Assembly: GCA_910586485.1 (NCBI GenBank)
Contig: CAJUIA010000003.1
Span: 62,001-126,000, forward strand
From: an uncultured Acetatifactor sp.
GTDB lineage: Bacteria; Bacillota; Clostridia; Lachnospirales; Lachnospiraceae
Direction: 5' to 3'
Length of the DNA: 64,000 nt
Under the pieces are notes generated by a model that did no database searches, was not told the DNA's origin, and saw only the letters and a program-made list of their open reading frames with translations. Of this stretch, positions 52,530-62,020 are shown piece by piece; positions within the stretch are counted from its first letter, which is position 1, and each line of letters opens with the position of its first letter. A program made the translations under genes and the position numbers.

Positions 52530-54038
52530 ATGGCAGGCATCGGGGTGAGACTAAACCGAATATTCAGCAAGAATACGATCACTACGAATCTGATCGGATT
52601 CGGCTACAGCATGGTGATCACCATTGCGCCCATGTTTCTGGTAATCGGGGCGGTAATTATCATGCAGCAGCTTCTGGGGTATTCAAAGCTTGATTATGCT
52701 TCCAGGGAACTGTATTCCTGTACGGTATTGTATATTTTTATCTTTTCTTTGACGACGGCGGCGCCCTTTAACGCCGTGTTGTCAAGATACCTTTCCGACG
52801 TGATCTATAATGAAACCTATGAGGATATTCTGCCCTGCTATTATGTGGGGCTGATGATGAACATTCTCTTGAGCAGCATCGTGGGAATTCCCTTCTGCAT
52901 CCGCGAGTATCTGCTGGGGGTGGAGCTGATCTTTGTCTTTATCAGCTACCTGGGATACATGAGCCTGGTGCTGGTATTTTATTCCATGCTGTATTTGTCC
53001 ATCTGCAAGGACTATAAAAAAATCTTCGTTTTTTTCCTGATCGGCATGGGGGTATCCATATTGTTGTCCCTGGCGCTGGTGTGGCTGTTTAAGGTCAACG
53101 TGATTTATGCCATGCTGCTTTCGCTGGTGGTGGGCTTTCTGGTGATCGGCTGTCTGGAGCTGGCGCTGATCAAAAGCTATTTCAGGGAAAACAGCGGAAA
53201 ATATCGGGAGGTGCTGCAATATTTTAAAAGCCATTGGCAGCTGACAATTACAAATACGCTTTATACGGTGGGAATGTATATTCATAATTTTGTGTTTTGG
53301 TCCACGGATATGCGGATGGAGGTAAAGGGCGGATTTGTCTGTATGCCCACCTATGATATGGCTACCTGCCTTGCCATGCTTACTAACATTACGGCCAGCA
53401 TGATCTTCATTTCCAGGGTGGAGATGCACTTTCACGAGCGGTACAAGGCGTATTCCGAGGCGGTGATCGGCGGCCGGGGGGCGGATATTCAGGATGCAAA
53501 AAAGATGATGTTCGGCCAGCTTGCGGAAGAGCTGATGAATCTGACGCGGCTGCAGTTTATTGTTTCGGTGGTGGTTTTTTTCGTATTTTATATTCTGCTG
53601 CCCAAGCTTGGATTCGGCGGGCAGATCATGCGGATTTACCCTTGTCTGGCAGCAGGCTATTTCATCCTGTTTATTATGTATGCAGCCATCATTTTTCAGT
53701 ATTATTTCAATGATATGACCGGGGCCATGATGACCTCCGTCACCTTCTGCGGAGTGACGGTTGCGGTGAGCTTTCTGGCCACACACTTCAGTCCGCTTTG
53801 GTACGGCGCGGGGGTGGCTGCCGGCTCCTTTGCCGGCTGGGTGGTAGCGTATCACAGGCTGCGCAAGATGGAGAAAACGCTGGATGTGCATATATTCTGC
53901 AACGGCAGTATTTTAAAACGGGGCAAAGGGAAAAAGCCGTCCAATCTGGTATATGTGAAGGACGGACACGAGAAAACTGCAAAAAAGCCGGAAGCGTCGG
54001 ATGCGGGAGCGCGGATCGGACAAATGGGGGGGGCGTAA
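52530..54038 (+). CDS. pelG: PelG-like polysaccharide transporter
   Basis: A 502-aa MOP/MATE-like membrane protein with about twelve helices: MAGIGVRLNRIFSKNTITTNLIGFGYSMVITIAPMFLVIG at the N-terminus, TTAAPFNAVLSRYLSDVIY, FVFWSTDMRMEVKGGFVCMPTYDMATCLAMLTNITASMIFISRVEMHF and QYYFNDMTGAMMT are PelG-like elements. It carries the nascent polymer across the membrane together with PelD and PelE. AAGGAGG precedes ATG 52530. A long basic tail (KRGKGKKPSNLVYVKDGHEK) follows the last helix. The next gene begins four bases later. Confidence 0.92.
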   Translation: MAGIGVRLNRIFSKNTITTNLIGFGYSMVITIAPMFLVIGAVIIMQQLLGYSKLDYASRELYSCTVLYIFIFSLTTAAPFNAVLSRYLSDVIYNETYEDILPCYYVGLMMNILLSSIVGIPFCIREYLLGVELIFVFISYLGYMSLVLVFYSMLYLSICKDYKKIFVFFLIGMGVSILLSLALVWLFKVNVIYAMLLSLVVGFLVIGCLELALIKSYFRENSGKYREVLQYFKSHWQLTITNTLYTVGMYIHNFVFWSTDMRMEVKGGFVCMPTYDMATCLAMLTNITASMIFISRVEMHFHERYKAYSEAVIGGRGADIQDAKKMMFGQLAEELMNLTRLQFIVSVVVFFVFYILLPKLGFGGQIMRIYPCLAAGYFILFIMYAAIIFQYYFNDMTGAMMTSVTFCGVTVAVSFLATHFSPLWYGAGVAAGSFAGWVVAYHRLRKMEKTLDVHIFCNGSILKRGKGKKPSNLVYVKDGHEKTAKKPEASDAGARIGQMGGA

Positions 54039-54041
54039 AAG

Positions 54042-54428
54042 ATGGAAACAGGAGATTGGTTACGGGTTATTATTTGTGTGGGCGGCGTGATGCTTTTGGG
54101 AATTACGATGTCTTCTCTGGCAAAAAGGCGGATGACGGAGCCTTTCTGTCTGGCATGGGGAATTATCAGCATTGCCTTGATTTTGGCGGGAATCCTGCTG
54201 CGTCCTTCCATGTGGAATCGCTATATCAGCTTTGCAGGTATGCTTTTGGTGCTGCTTGTGGGTTTCGCTGTGATTTATATTGCGTTCTTTGTCAGTACGA
54301 AGGTGTCCGAGCTGATGCGGAAGAACCAGGAGCTTGCCATGCAGGTGTCTCTTTTAAACTGGGAGAAGGACGAGCTGTGGAAGAAGCTGAATGAGCTGGC
54401 AGGGCAGGTGGAGGAAAAATCCGTATGA
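54042..54428 (+). CDS. DUF2304 membrane protein
   Basis: A 128-aa protein with three helices (VIICVGGVMLLGITMSSLA; LAWGIISIALILAGILL; FAGMLLVLLVGFAVIYIAFFV) and a C-terminal coiled coil (LMRKNQELAMQVSLLNWEKDEL). DUF2304 proteins commonly sit beside GT2 transferases of polysaccharide loci, as here (GT2 at 55662), and may form a complex with them. It overlaps the next gene by four bases (ATGA). Confidence 0.85.
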   Translation: METGDWLRVIICVGGVMLLGITMSSLAKRRMTEPFCLAWGIISIALILAGILLRPSMWNRYISFAGMLLVLLVGFAVIYIAFFVSTKVSELMRKNQELAMQVSLLNWEKDELWKKLNELAGQVEEKSV

Positions 54429-55627
54429 GGAAGCTTTTGTTTGTAATCAACACCCTTGGGCAGGCCGGGGCGGAGACAGCACTTTTAAATCTGCTGAAGA
54501 AAATAGATCCGGAGAGGTATGAAATTTCTCTTTATGTACTGATGGGCCAGGGGGAGATGGTCAGCGAGGTTCCCAAGCATGTCAGGCTGTTAAATAACTC
54601 CTTTTGTGAAAGCCCGGTTTTAAGCAGCGAGGGGAGAAGGCTGATGATCCGTCGAATTTTGAAGGCGGCTTTCTGCAGGGGCACCGTTTTTAAGCTGCTG
54701 CCGTATCTGCTGCGGAACTTTTTTTCCATGGCGGCCAAAAAGCGAATTCAGACGGACAAGCTGTTGTGGAGACTGTTATCCGACGGCGGGCAGCGCTTTG
54801 ACGAGAAATTTGATCTGGCGGTGGCTTATCTGGAGGGAGGCTCTGCCTATTATGTGGCGGATCATGTGAAGGCCGGGAAAAAGGCGGCTTTTGTGCATAT
54901 TGATTATGAAATGGCAGGCTACAGCCGGGAACTGGACAAAAACTGTTACCTGAATTATGACAGGATATATGCGGTTTCTGATGAGGCAAAAAAATCCTTT
55001 GAAAAGGTATATCCGGAGTGCCGGGAAAAATGCAGCTTTTTCCCGAATCTGCTGGATGTGGAGGGAATCAGGCAAAAGGCGGCCTGTGCCGGCGGCTTTG
55101 CCGATGATTTTAAGGGAATCAGGATTCTGACGGTGGGACGGCTTGTCACACAAAAGGCTTATGATATTGCATTGGAGGCCATGAGCCTGTTAAAGAAAAG
55201 GGGAGCGCAGGCACGGTGGTATGTTTTGGGCGAGGGGGACCAAAGGGGAGCCCTGGAGGAAAAGAGGCGTCACCTTGGATTGGAAGAGGATTTTCTGCTG
55301 CCGGGAGCCGTGAGAAATCCTTATCCTTTTTTTGCACAGGCGGATATTTATGTCCATGCCACCAGATTTGAGGGAAAGAGCATTGCCATTCAGGAGGCGC
55401 AGATTTTGGGGAAAGCGATTCTGGTTTCGAACTGCAGCGGCAACAGGGAGCAGGTGGCAAACGAAGTGGACGGGCTGCTCTGTGAGCTTACGCCGGAGAG
55501 CATCTGCGAAGGTATTCAGAGGCTGATAGATGATGAAGAACTGCGCCTTATGCTTGGCAGAAGGGCAGCGGAGCGCTCCTTTGGGGGCAGGGAAAAGCTG
55601 GAAGAGCTGCTGGAGCTTGCAAATTAA
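54425..55627 (+). CDS. GT4 family glycosyltransferase
   Basis: A 400-aa soluble retaining glycosyltransferase (GT-B fold): MRKLLFVINTLGQAGAETALLNLLKKI (acceptor-side loop GxGAE), IRILTVGRLVTQKAYDIALEAM, WYVLGEGDQRGALEEKRRHL and FEGKSIAIQEAQILGKAILVSNC (Ex7E-type donor site). It overlaps DUF2304 by ATGA and is followed by GT2. Sugar and linkage are unknown. It adds to the Pel-like core, so the locus can make more than plain Pel. Confidence 0.92.
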   Translation: MRKLLFVINTLGQAGAETALLNLLKKIDPERYEISLYVLMGQGEMVSEVPKHVRLLNNSFCESPVLSSEGRRLMIRRILKAAFCRGTVFKLLPYLLRNFFSMAAKKRIQTDKLLWRLLSDGGQRFDEKFDLAVAYLEGGSAYYVADHVKAGKKAAFVHIDYEMAGYSRELDKNCYLNYDRIYAVSDEAKKSFEKVYPECREKCSFFPNLLDVEGIRQKAACAGGFADDFKGIRILTVGRLVTQKAYDIALEAMSLLKKRGAQARWYVLGEGDQRGALEEKRRHLGLEEDFLLPGAVRNPYPFFAQADIYVHATRFEGKSIAIQEAQILGKAILVSNCSGNREQVANEVDGLLCELTPESICEGIQRLIDDEELRLMLGRRAAERSFGGREKLEELLELAN

Positions 55628-55661
55628 GGAAATGAGAAACAGGCAGCATGGGGGGAAGACA

Positions 55662-56417
55662 ATGGAAGAAAAAAGGTGTAAGGAGCTTTTGATTATTATT
55701 CCGGCCTATAACGAAGAGAAGAATATAGGCGATACGCTGGAGGGCTTAAAAGCGGCGGGCATTTTCGAATGGGCGGACATACTGGTCATGAATGATGCTT
55801 CCAAAGACAGGACGGAGGAGATCGTGCGTCAGCACGACTGCCAGGTGGTGACTCATGTGTATAACTTAGGTTACGGCAGCGGCTTGCAGATCGGGTACAA
55901 ATATGCGGTACGCAAAGGCTATGCGTATGTGATCCAGATGGATGCAGATGGGCAGCATGCAGTGAGCAATGTGAAAAAGATTTATGACCGGCTGCTTGCA
56001 AAGGACGGGGAAGAGGAAGGACCGGACATTGTGCTGGGGTCACGCTTTGTAAAAGGCAGTGAGACATACCCCATCTCGCCGGTGAAAAAAATAGCATACA
56101 GCTTCTTTCGGCTGCTGATCCGGATGGGGACAGGCAGAAAAATCAAGGATCCTACCACGGGCCTGCAGGGCTTAAGCAGACGGGCATTTTCCTATTATGC
56201 CGGATATACTCATTTTGACGATCAGTACCCGGATGCCAATATGATTATGCAGATGCTGCTTCTGGGGTATCAGGTGGAGGAAATGCCGGCGTTGATGTTT
56301 GCCAGACATGAGGGTGTCAGTATGCACCACGGGATAAAGCCTTTTATATACATGTTCCGCATGATTTATTCCATTATTGCGGTTTGGCTGCGGATCAGGC
56401 TGTTCCACTATTCATAA
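55662..56417 (+). CDS. GT2 family glycosyltransferase (DPM/ polyprenyl type)
   Basis: A 251-aa GT2 with LLIIIPAYNEEKNIGDTLEGL, LVMNDASKDRTEEI, YVIQMDADGQHAVSNVKKIY (DxDG metal site) and KDPTTGLQGLSRRAF. No long C-terminal membrane region is present, but the last residues are hydrophobic (FIYMFRMIYSIIAVWLRI), so it may associate with the membrane, perhaps with the DUF2304 protein. ATG 55662 is preferred, with GGGGGAAG before it. The type often loads a sugar onto polyprenyl phosphate. Confidence 0.9.
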   Translation: MEEKRCKELLIIIPAYNEEKNIGDTLEGLKAAGIFEWADILVMNDASKDRTEEIVRQHDCQVVTHVYNLGYGSGLQIGYKYAVRKGYAYVIQMDADGQHAVSNVKKIYDRLLAKDGEEEGPDIVLGSRFVKGSETYPISPVKKIAYSFFRLLIRMGTGRKIKDPTTGLQGLSRRAFSYYAGYTHFDDQYPDANMIMQMLLLGYQVEEMPALMFARHEGVSMHHGIKPFIYMFRMIYSIIAVWLRIRLFHYS

Positions 56418-56459
56418 AATTTTCTTGATAATAATATGGACGAAAAGGGGGGTGCAGAT

Positions 56460-57776
56460 ATGGGCATTTTTAACAGAAAAAGCAGGTCAGATTCCGGCTG
56501 GAGGCTGAAATCCGCTGATCTTGCCGAGCGCATCGAGGATGTCTGCAATCCCTGCAGAGGCTGGTATCAGATTCATACCTTTTTAGCGGAGGCAGAGCCG
56601 GATTTCGGAGAGCTGGAATGGTGTCTGGACAGGAAGGATACTCTGGCGCTGGTCTTTTTGGATATTGGAGCGTTCAGGGACAGGAATCTGGACCGGACGG
56701 CTTTTGAGCGGATGGGGAGAATTCTGGACTTTTTTCGAAAGAACGGTTATGATATGATCTTAAGGGTGGCATATGATCATCAGGGAAAGGCCGTGGAGAG
56801 GGAGCCTTATTTCTGGGATCAGGTGAAGGCGCATATGCGGCAGGTGGGGGAGCTTCTGCAGGATAAGGGGAAAGGCGTTTTTGTATATCAGGGGCTGTTG
56901 ACGGGAAACTGGGGAGAAATGCACACCACCCGCTTTCAGGATGAGAAGAAGAGGAAGGAGCTTTGGCAGATTCTAAGGGAATATCTGCCGGAGGATACTT
57001 ATGCTGCCGTGAGGCGTCCTGCATATTGGCGGCAGTTGAATGAAGAGGGAGCGGACAAGACATGTGCGGGTCCGGTCATGGGCCTGTTTGACGATGCCAT
57101 GTTTGCCTCCGGGGATCATTTGGGAACCTTTGGCACGCTGAATCGTGAAAACGGCTGGGGGGAAGCCTGGAACCGGGAGGCAGAGCTTGCCTTTGAGGAA
57201 GAACTGTGCAGCAGGGTGCCAAACGGGGGAGAAGCTGTTTTCGGGGAAGAGCTGTCAGAGCGGCTCACATCTGCGCTGGTGGAGGATACTCTGCGCAGGA
57301 TGCACGTTACTTATTTGAATAAGGTCTATGATTCCGGGATTCTGGATCTTTGGAAGCAGTGGAAATACGAGGGGGCGGAGGGATGGAACGGGAAAAGCCT
57401 GTATGATTATATTGGCGCGCATCTGGGCTACCGCCTGGTGATCAGGAGCGTGAGGCTTCAACCGCTGCGGGCCGGAGACGGCGGGAGCATTGAAATTGCC
57501 GTGGAAAATACGGGGTTTGCCTCCCTATACCAGGAGGCGGAATTTTGGCTGGAGAGCAGGGACGGCCTGCGGTGGCTTTTAAAGCAAGAGGGAAAGCATC
57601 GGGAAACGGTCTGGAAGAGCAGGGAAACCAGAATTTTATTATGTAATGTACCACTGGCGCCCATGGAGCTTTGGATTTTGGGAACAAGGAAGACGGACGG
57701 AAGGCGGATCCGTTTTGCCAATGGCTGTGACGAAGACGGGAAGACAAAGATCGGGGAGTTAATAAACGTCCATTGA
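56460..57776 (+). CDS. DUF4832/DUF4874-type protein, cytoplasmic form
   Basis: A 438-aa protein of the DUF4874 + DUF4832 kind, a TIM-barrel with a beta domain that resembles glycoside hydrolases. Shared motifs with the gene at 60.3 kb: NPCRGWYQ, LRVAYDHQGKAVEREP, GLLTGNWGEMHTTRF (a candidate catalytic Glu), RRPAYWRQL, GLFDDAMF, MHVTYLN and HLGYRLVIRSV. No signal peptide or anchor is found, which is odd for a polysaccharide-active enzyme. AGGGGGG precedes ATG 56460. Function unproven. Confidence 0.82.
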   Translation: MGIFNRKSRSDSGWRLKSADLAERIEDVCNPCRGWYQIHTFLAEAEPDFGELEWCLDRKDTLALVFLDIGAFRDRNLDRTAFERMGRILDFFRKNGYDMILRVAYDHQGKAVEREPYFWDQVKAHMRQVGELLQDKGKGVFVYQGLLTGNWGEMHTTRFQDEKKRKELWQILREYLPEDTYAAVRRPAYWRQLNEEGADKTCAGPVMGLFDDAMFASGDHLGTFGTLNRENGWGEAWNREAELAFEEELCSRVPNGGEAVFGEELSERLTSALVEDTLRRMHVTYLNKVYDSGILDLWKQWKYEGAEGWNGKSLYDYIGAHLGYRLVIRSVRLQPLRAGDGGSIEIAVENTGFASLYQEAEFWLESRDGLRWLLKQEGKHRETVWKSRETRILLCNVPLAPMELWILGTRKTDGRRIRFANGCDEDGKTKIGELINVH

Positions 57777-57807
57777 TAAAAAACCCTAAGGAAGGGTGTG
57801 AAAAAAC

Positions 57808-60264
57808 TTGGTTACTTGGTATTGGGCAGTAGAATATAGTAAGGTACTGGCGGGATATATCTTTTTGATGTTTATCTGGCCCCTTTTTATGCTGCGCAAA
57901 TATCTGAAGGGCCGTTCCACCGTGTTTTGCTTTTCGTTCTGTATTACCTTTCAACCTGTGCTGGTCAATACGGCAGTGCTTTTACTGGGGCTCGTTCACC
58001 TGTTGAATCCATGGATTTTTCGTGGACTGTTTTATATTCCGTTTTTGATTGAGGTTTGGAAATGGCTTGGCTGGGGAAAGAAGGAAGGGCGTAATATAAA
58101 GCATCTGCTGAACGGAACCTACGGAATCAAGCTGTTTTGTCATAATGGGCTATGCAGCGCGGGAAGGAGAATCCGGGGATTTTTTCGCATGGTCAGGGCC
58201 AGGCTGCACGGGCACTGGTGGGAATACGGGCTGCTGTTTGTGGTTATTGTTTACGGAATGATTTATTTTTCCTGGGGAGCTTTTCAGGATTATTCTTATG
58301 GCTTTGGTGATATGTATACCCATCATTCCTGGATTTACGGCCTGATCCAGGGACAGATCTTTTCCGCGGGAGTGTACCCGGAGGGAGTTCACTGTTTTAT
58401 TTACGGACTGCATGTTTTGTTTGGACTTCGTGTCTACAGCATCATGTTATTTCTGCAGCCCGTACATGTGGCGATATTTCTGCTGTCGGTTTATATTCTG
58501 CTGAAGGAGGTGTTTCACTGGAAGTATACGCCCATATTTACGCTGGCGGCTTTTCTTACCATAGATGTGGTGTGTATAGATGCGGTCTACAGTATGTCTA
58601 GACTGCAGTGGATGCTGCCACAGGAGTTCGGCCTGTATACGCCTTTTTTATGTGCGGCCTTCCTGATCCGCTATCTGGGGACGGAAAAAAGAATGGCCTT
58701 TCGGGGAAAACTGACAAAGGGGTATTGGGATGAAAATCTTTTGGTATTTGCCCTTTCTCTGTGTGCATCCCTTACCATTCATTTTTATCCTACCATCATG
58801 GCCTTTTTCCTGTGTCTGGCCTTTGTGCCCCTGCATATGAGAAAGATATTTTCCGGGAAACGGTTGATTCCGCTGGCAGCGGCGGCTGTTGCCGGCATTG
58901 TGGTGGCGGTACTGCCCATGGGCGGAGCGCTGGCGTCGGGCATCGAATTTCAGGGCTCCATCGGCTGGGCCATGAGCGTCATCGACGGCACGGATGGACA
59001 GCCCCAGGAGGCACCGGAGCCTGTGGAGACGGCAGCCCCGGAGGGGGCAGCTTCATCCTCTGAGGGCGGAGTACCGGGAGCGGAGGCCTTACCGGACGGC
59101 GGAGCAAATGCCTCGGAGCAGGGGGTACAGCAGGGCGCGTCCGGGCAAGAGGGGGAAGCAGTCCCGCAGGAGCCCAAGGAACCTTTGGGTGATCGGATAA
59201 AGCGGATTGTGGCAGGGATTGGTCCCGCTTTGCAAAGGAAGGCTCTTGCCATGTATAAGGCAGGATATGAGACGCTGTACAGGCAGGAGCGTGCCGTCTG
59301 GATAATAGGAGCCACGGCGTTAGCATTTGCAATCTGGCTGCTTTTAAGGTTTATCCTGACCCTTGCAGGATTGTTATTTCGGAAAAAGAAAATCAGCCGG
59401 GCGGGCTTTGACGGGTATTTTTCCATTGCTCTGGCATCGGTGATTTTCATGGGAATGTACTGCGCAAACAGTATCGGGCTGCCGTCCCTGATTGCCGGGT
59501 CCAGGCTTTGCACTACAATACAGATGCTGATTCTGGCCATGATGCTGGTGCCCGTTGATCTGGTGTTTACTGTGCTGCATCTGATGATCTGTGAGGGGAT
59601 TTTAAAGGTGGTGTCGGCATTTGTAACGGCCGGAATTTATGTGGGGACCATACTGACAGGGAATTTTCATGGGTTTTTGTATTATGAGCTGACCAGGTTT
59701 AACGGTGCGGTGCTTTGTACGGATTCCATTATCAGTACCCTGCCGCGGTACAGCTATACGATTGTGTCTCCCGTTGACGAGCTGTATCAGATGATACAAT
59801 ACGGCTGGCATGAAGAGCTGCTGAACTTTGTAAATGAGAGTCAGACGGAGGAATATCGGGTGCCGGCGGAGCATTTGTTTATCTTTGTGGAGAAGACTCC
59901 CATAGAATATGCGCAGAGTCATTTCTTTACGGGGCCGGAGTGGCTGGCCTGCGAGCGGTATCCGGAGTATTATAATTCTTATGTCAGCCAGTGTCCGGGG
60001 ATTACCACATCCAGGCTGCTTGGGGAGGAAGAAATGACCGGAAGCAGGTATCAGTTTGAACTGCGGGCCAGCGTCTATTCCATTTTGGGGGTGCGGACTT
60101 TGGTGGAATCTTTGGCGTATAAGTGGTGCCAGAAGTTTGACACACTGTATCCGGGAGAGTTGCAGACCTATTATGAGGACGAGCATTTTGTCTGTTATTA
60201 TATTAAGCAGAATCCCCAGAGTCTTTATCAGCTGGGCATTCTGTATCAGGGCGAGGAAGAGTGA
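57808..60264 (+). CDS. Large polytopic membrane protein, possible GT-C-type transferase
   Basis: An 818-aa protein with at least twelve predicted helices. The outer loop after an early helix reads SWGAFQDYSYGFGDMYTHHSWIYGLIQGQIFSAGVYPEG, like the acidic catalytic loop of GT-C transferases. Residues about 390-470 are a Glu/Gly/Ala/Pro/Gln-rich low-complexity loop (TDGQPQEAPEPVETAAPEGA). The C-terminus is a ~160-residue soluble domain (TLPRYSYTIVSPVDELYQMI). The start is TTG (57808). It lies between two DUF4832 genes and overlaps the second by four bases. A related arrangement is seen at 42 kb. Family assignment is inference. Confidence 0.72.
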   Translation: MVTWYWAVEYSKVLAGYIFLMFIWPLFMLRKYLKGRSTVFCFSFCITFQPVLVNTAVLLLGLVHLLNPWIFRGLFYIPFLIEVWKWLGWGKKEGRNIKHLLNGTYGIKLFCHNGLCSAGRRIRGFFRMVRARLHGHWWEYGLLFVVIVYGMIYFSWGAFQDYSYGFGDMYTHHSWIYGLIQGQIFSAGVYPEGVHCFIYGLHVLFGLRVYSIMLFLQPVHVAIFLLSVYILLKEVFHWKYTPIFTLAAFLTIDVVCIDAVYSMSRLQWMLPQEFGLYTPFLCAAFLIRYLGTEKRMAFRGKLTKGYWDENLLVFALSLCASLTIHFYPTIMAFFLCLAFVPLHMRKIFSGKRLIPLAAAAVAGIVVAVLPMGGALASGIEFQGSIGWAMSVIDGTDGQPQEAPEPVETAAPEGAASSSEGGVPGAEALPDGGANASEQGVQQGASGQEGEAVPQEPKEPLGDRIKRIVAGIGPALQRKALAMYKAGYETLYRQERAVWIIGATALAFAIWLLLRFILTLAGLLFRKKKISRAGFDGYFSIALASVIFMGMYCANSIGLPSLIAGSRLCTTIQMLILAMMLVPVDLVFTVLHLMICEGILKVVSAFVTAGIYVGTILTGNFHGFLYYELTRFNGAVLCTDSIISTLPRYSYTIVSPVDELYQMIQYGWHEELLNFVNESQTEEYRVPAEHLFIFVEKTPIEYAQSHFFTGPEWLACERYPEYYNSYVSQCPGITTSRLLGEEEMTGSRYQFELRASVYSILGVRTLVESLAYKWCQKFDTLYPGELQTYYEDEHFVCYYIKQNPQSLYQLGILYQGEEE

Positions 60265-62012
60265 ACGTGAAGGAAACCAAAAAGCAGGAACATAAGAAAC
60301 AGGAAAATAAGAAGCATAAATTAGCATCCGTTGCTGCAGGGATGGTTATTTTCTGTCTGCTGCTGCTTTTGGGCTGGGCAGGATGGATGCTGTATAAAAG
60401 GGCAGAAGAAGCGGTAAGCCTTTCTGACCGGATACAGGCGCTCACCGGGGATCTGTCCTCTATGTCTGAAGAGTATTCGGTGCTGGAGGAAGAGCAGGGA
60501 GTGCTGTCCGATAAGTTTTCCCTGATTTCCGGACAGTTTTCCGGGCTGTGGCAGAGGTATCTGTCAGCCAGAGGACATGGCATGGGGGAGGCAGAGGGCT
60601 TTGAGTTTACGGAGTCTGCAAGAGAACTGAAAAATCCAAACAGAGGATTTTATCATATGCACGGATATTTCATCAAGGATGAGGTCAGAAGCCTTCAAAG
60701 CTATCAGGAGGACTTAGGCTGGCGTTTTGCCAAGGATCATGATACCAGCCTGACTATGATCCAGATTAACCTGCAGTATTTTAAAAACAGGGAGATTTCC
60801 GCAAAAGGGCTGGAGAGTCTGGATAATCTTTTTCGGGCCCTGGAGGCAAATGCAGGGGATAAGCATTTGATTTTGCGTTTCCTGTATGACTGGGACGGAA
60901 AAAACATGCAGTATGAGCCAGACAGCCTGGATACCATTTTAAGGCATATTGAGCAGGTGGGGCCCTGGCTGAAGGAATATCAGGAGCAGATCTTTTTAAC
61001 CCAGGGGCTGTTTATCGGCAGCTGGGGGGAAATGCACAGCTCAAAATTTTTAGGCCAGGAGAATTATCAGCTTTTGGCAAACGCCTTGTATGAGGCCACG
61101 GCGGACAGCACCTATCTTTCCGTGCGCATGCCTGCCCAGTGGCGCATGATTACGGGAATCGGGGATCCGGAGCAGGTGGTCAGGGGCGACGGGAGCCTGG
61201 CTTCCCGTCTGGGGCTTTTTAATGACGGAATGCTGGGCAGCTGGAGCGATTACGGAACCTATGGGGATCAGACCAGGGAAGAGCACGGAGATTTTACCTT
61301 TTGGAATCGTCAGGAGGAATTGGCTTTTCAGGATATTTTGTGCAGAACGGTGCCCATCGGCGGGGAGATTATGACTCCCAATAAGTATAATGATTTTGAA
61401 AATGCCTTACAGGATATGAAGGCCATGCACGTTACCTACGCCAATCGGGACTTCGATACCAAAGTGTTTGACAAGTGGGCGCGGACGACCGTCAGCGAGG
61501 ACAGCTGCTTTGACGGTATGGACGGGCTGACCTATATGGAGCGGCATTTGGGCTACCGCCTGGTGCTGCGGGACACGGCTTTTGCGTATGACTGGAAGGA
61601 GGATCTGCTGACGGCAAAGATCACCCTGCAGAATGTGGGATTCGCCCCCATATACAGAGAAGCGCTGGTGGAGCTTATATTGTATGACGCTGAAAACGGA
61701 CGGGAATATTCTTATACCTTAGGTCCGGAGCAGGATATTCGTGATCTGGCGGGAGGAACCGTGTCCGATGAGCTGATGTCTTTAAACTGGGAGCTGCCCC
61801 TGGGAGGGATGCCTCAGGGAGAGCTGGAAATTTATTTCCGCATTTCAGACGAGCTTTCGGGCGAGACCATTTTATTGGGCAATGAACAGGACCCTGACAG
61901 GAGGGGATACCGGGTGGGGACCTTACGTCTTGGAGAAGCAGAAGAGCTTTTAGAGCTTTGGAAACAGGAGCTTCCTGACTGGCTGTTTGGAATCTTGAAT
62001 AAAGAAGGTTGA
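60261..62012 (+). CDS. DUF4832-type protein, membrane-anchored form
   Basis: A 583-aa paralog of the gene at 56.5 kb with an added N-terminus: a Lys-rich head, one membrane helix (VAAGMVIFCLLLLLGWAGWML) and a coiled coil (LSDRIQALTGDLSSMSEEYS...). The outer domain repeats the family motifs (NPNRGFYHMHGYF, LRFLYDWDGKNMQYEP, GLFIGSWGEMHSSKF, RMPAQWRM, GLFNDGML, MHVTYANRDF, HLGYRLVLRD, NVGFAPIYREAL). It starts with GTG 60261 overlapping the previous stop. As an outside enzyme it could trim or bind the polymer. Confidence 0.84.
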   Translation: MNVKETKKQEHKKQENKKHKLASVAAGMVIFCLLLLLGWAGWMLYKRAEEAVSLSDRIQALTGDLSSMSEEYSVLEEEQGVLSDKFSLISGQFSGLWQRYLSARGHGMGEAEGFEFTESARELKNPNRGFYHMHGYFIKDEVRSLQSYQEDLGWRFAKDHDTSLTMIQINLQYFKNREISAKGLESLDNLFRALEANAGDKHLILRFLYDWDGKNMQYEPDSLDTILRHIEQVGPWLKEYQEQIFLTQGLFIGSWGEMHSSKFLGQENYQLLANALYEATADSTYLSVRMPAQWRMITGIGDPEQVVRGDGSLASRLGLFNDGMLGSWSDYGTYGDQTREEHGDFTFWNRQEELAFQDILCRTVPIGGEIMTPNKYNDFENALQDMKAMHVTYANRDFDTKVFDKWARTTVSEDSCFDGMDGLTYMERHLGYRLVLRDTAFAYDWKEDLLTAKITLQNVGFAPIYREALVELILYDAENGREYSYTLGPEQDIRDLAGGTVSDELMSLNWELPLGGMPQGELEIYFRISDELSGETILLGNEQDPDRRGYRVGTLRLGEAEELLELWKQELPDWLFGILNKEG

Positions 62013-62020
62013 GGAAACCT

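Noticed and set aside
52782..53891. 369-aa minus-strand open frame opposite pelG
   Set aside because: It is the antisense shadow of a well-supported membrane protein gene, rich in His, Gln and Lys with no recognisable domain and no ribosome site.
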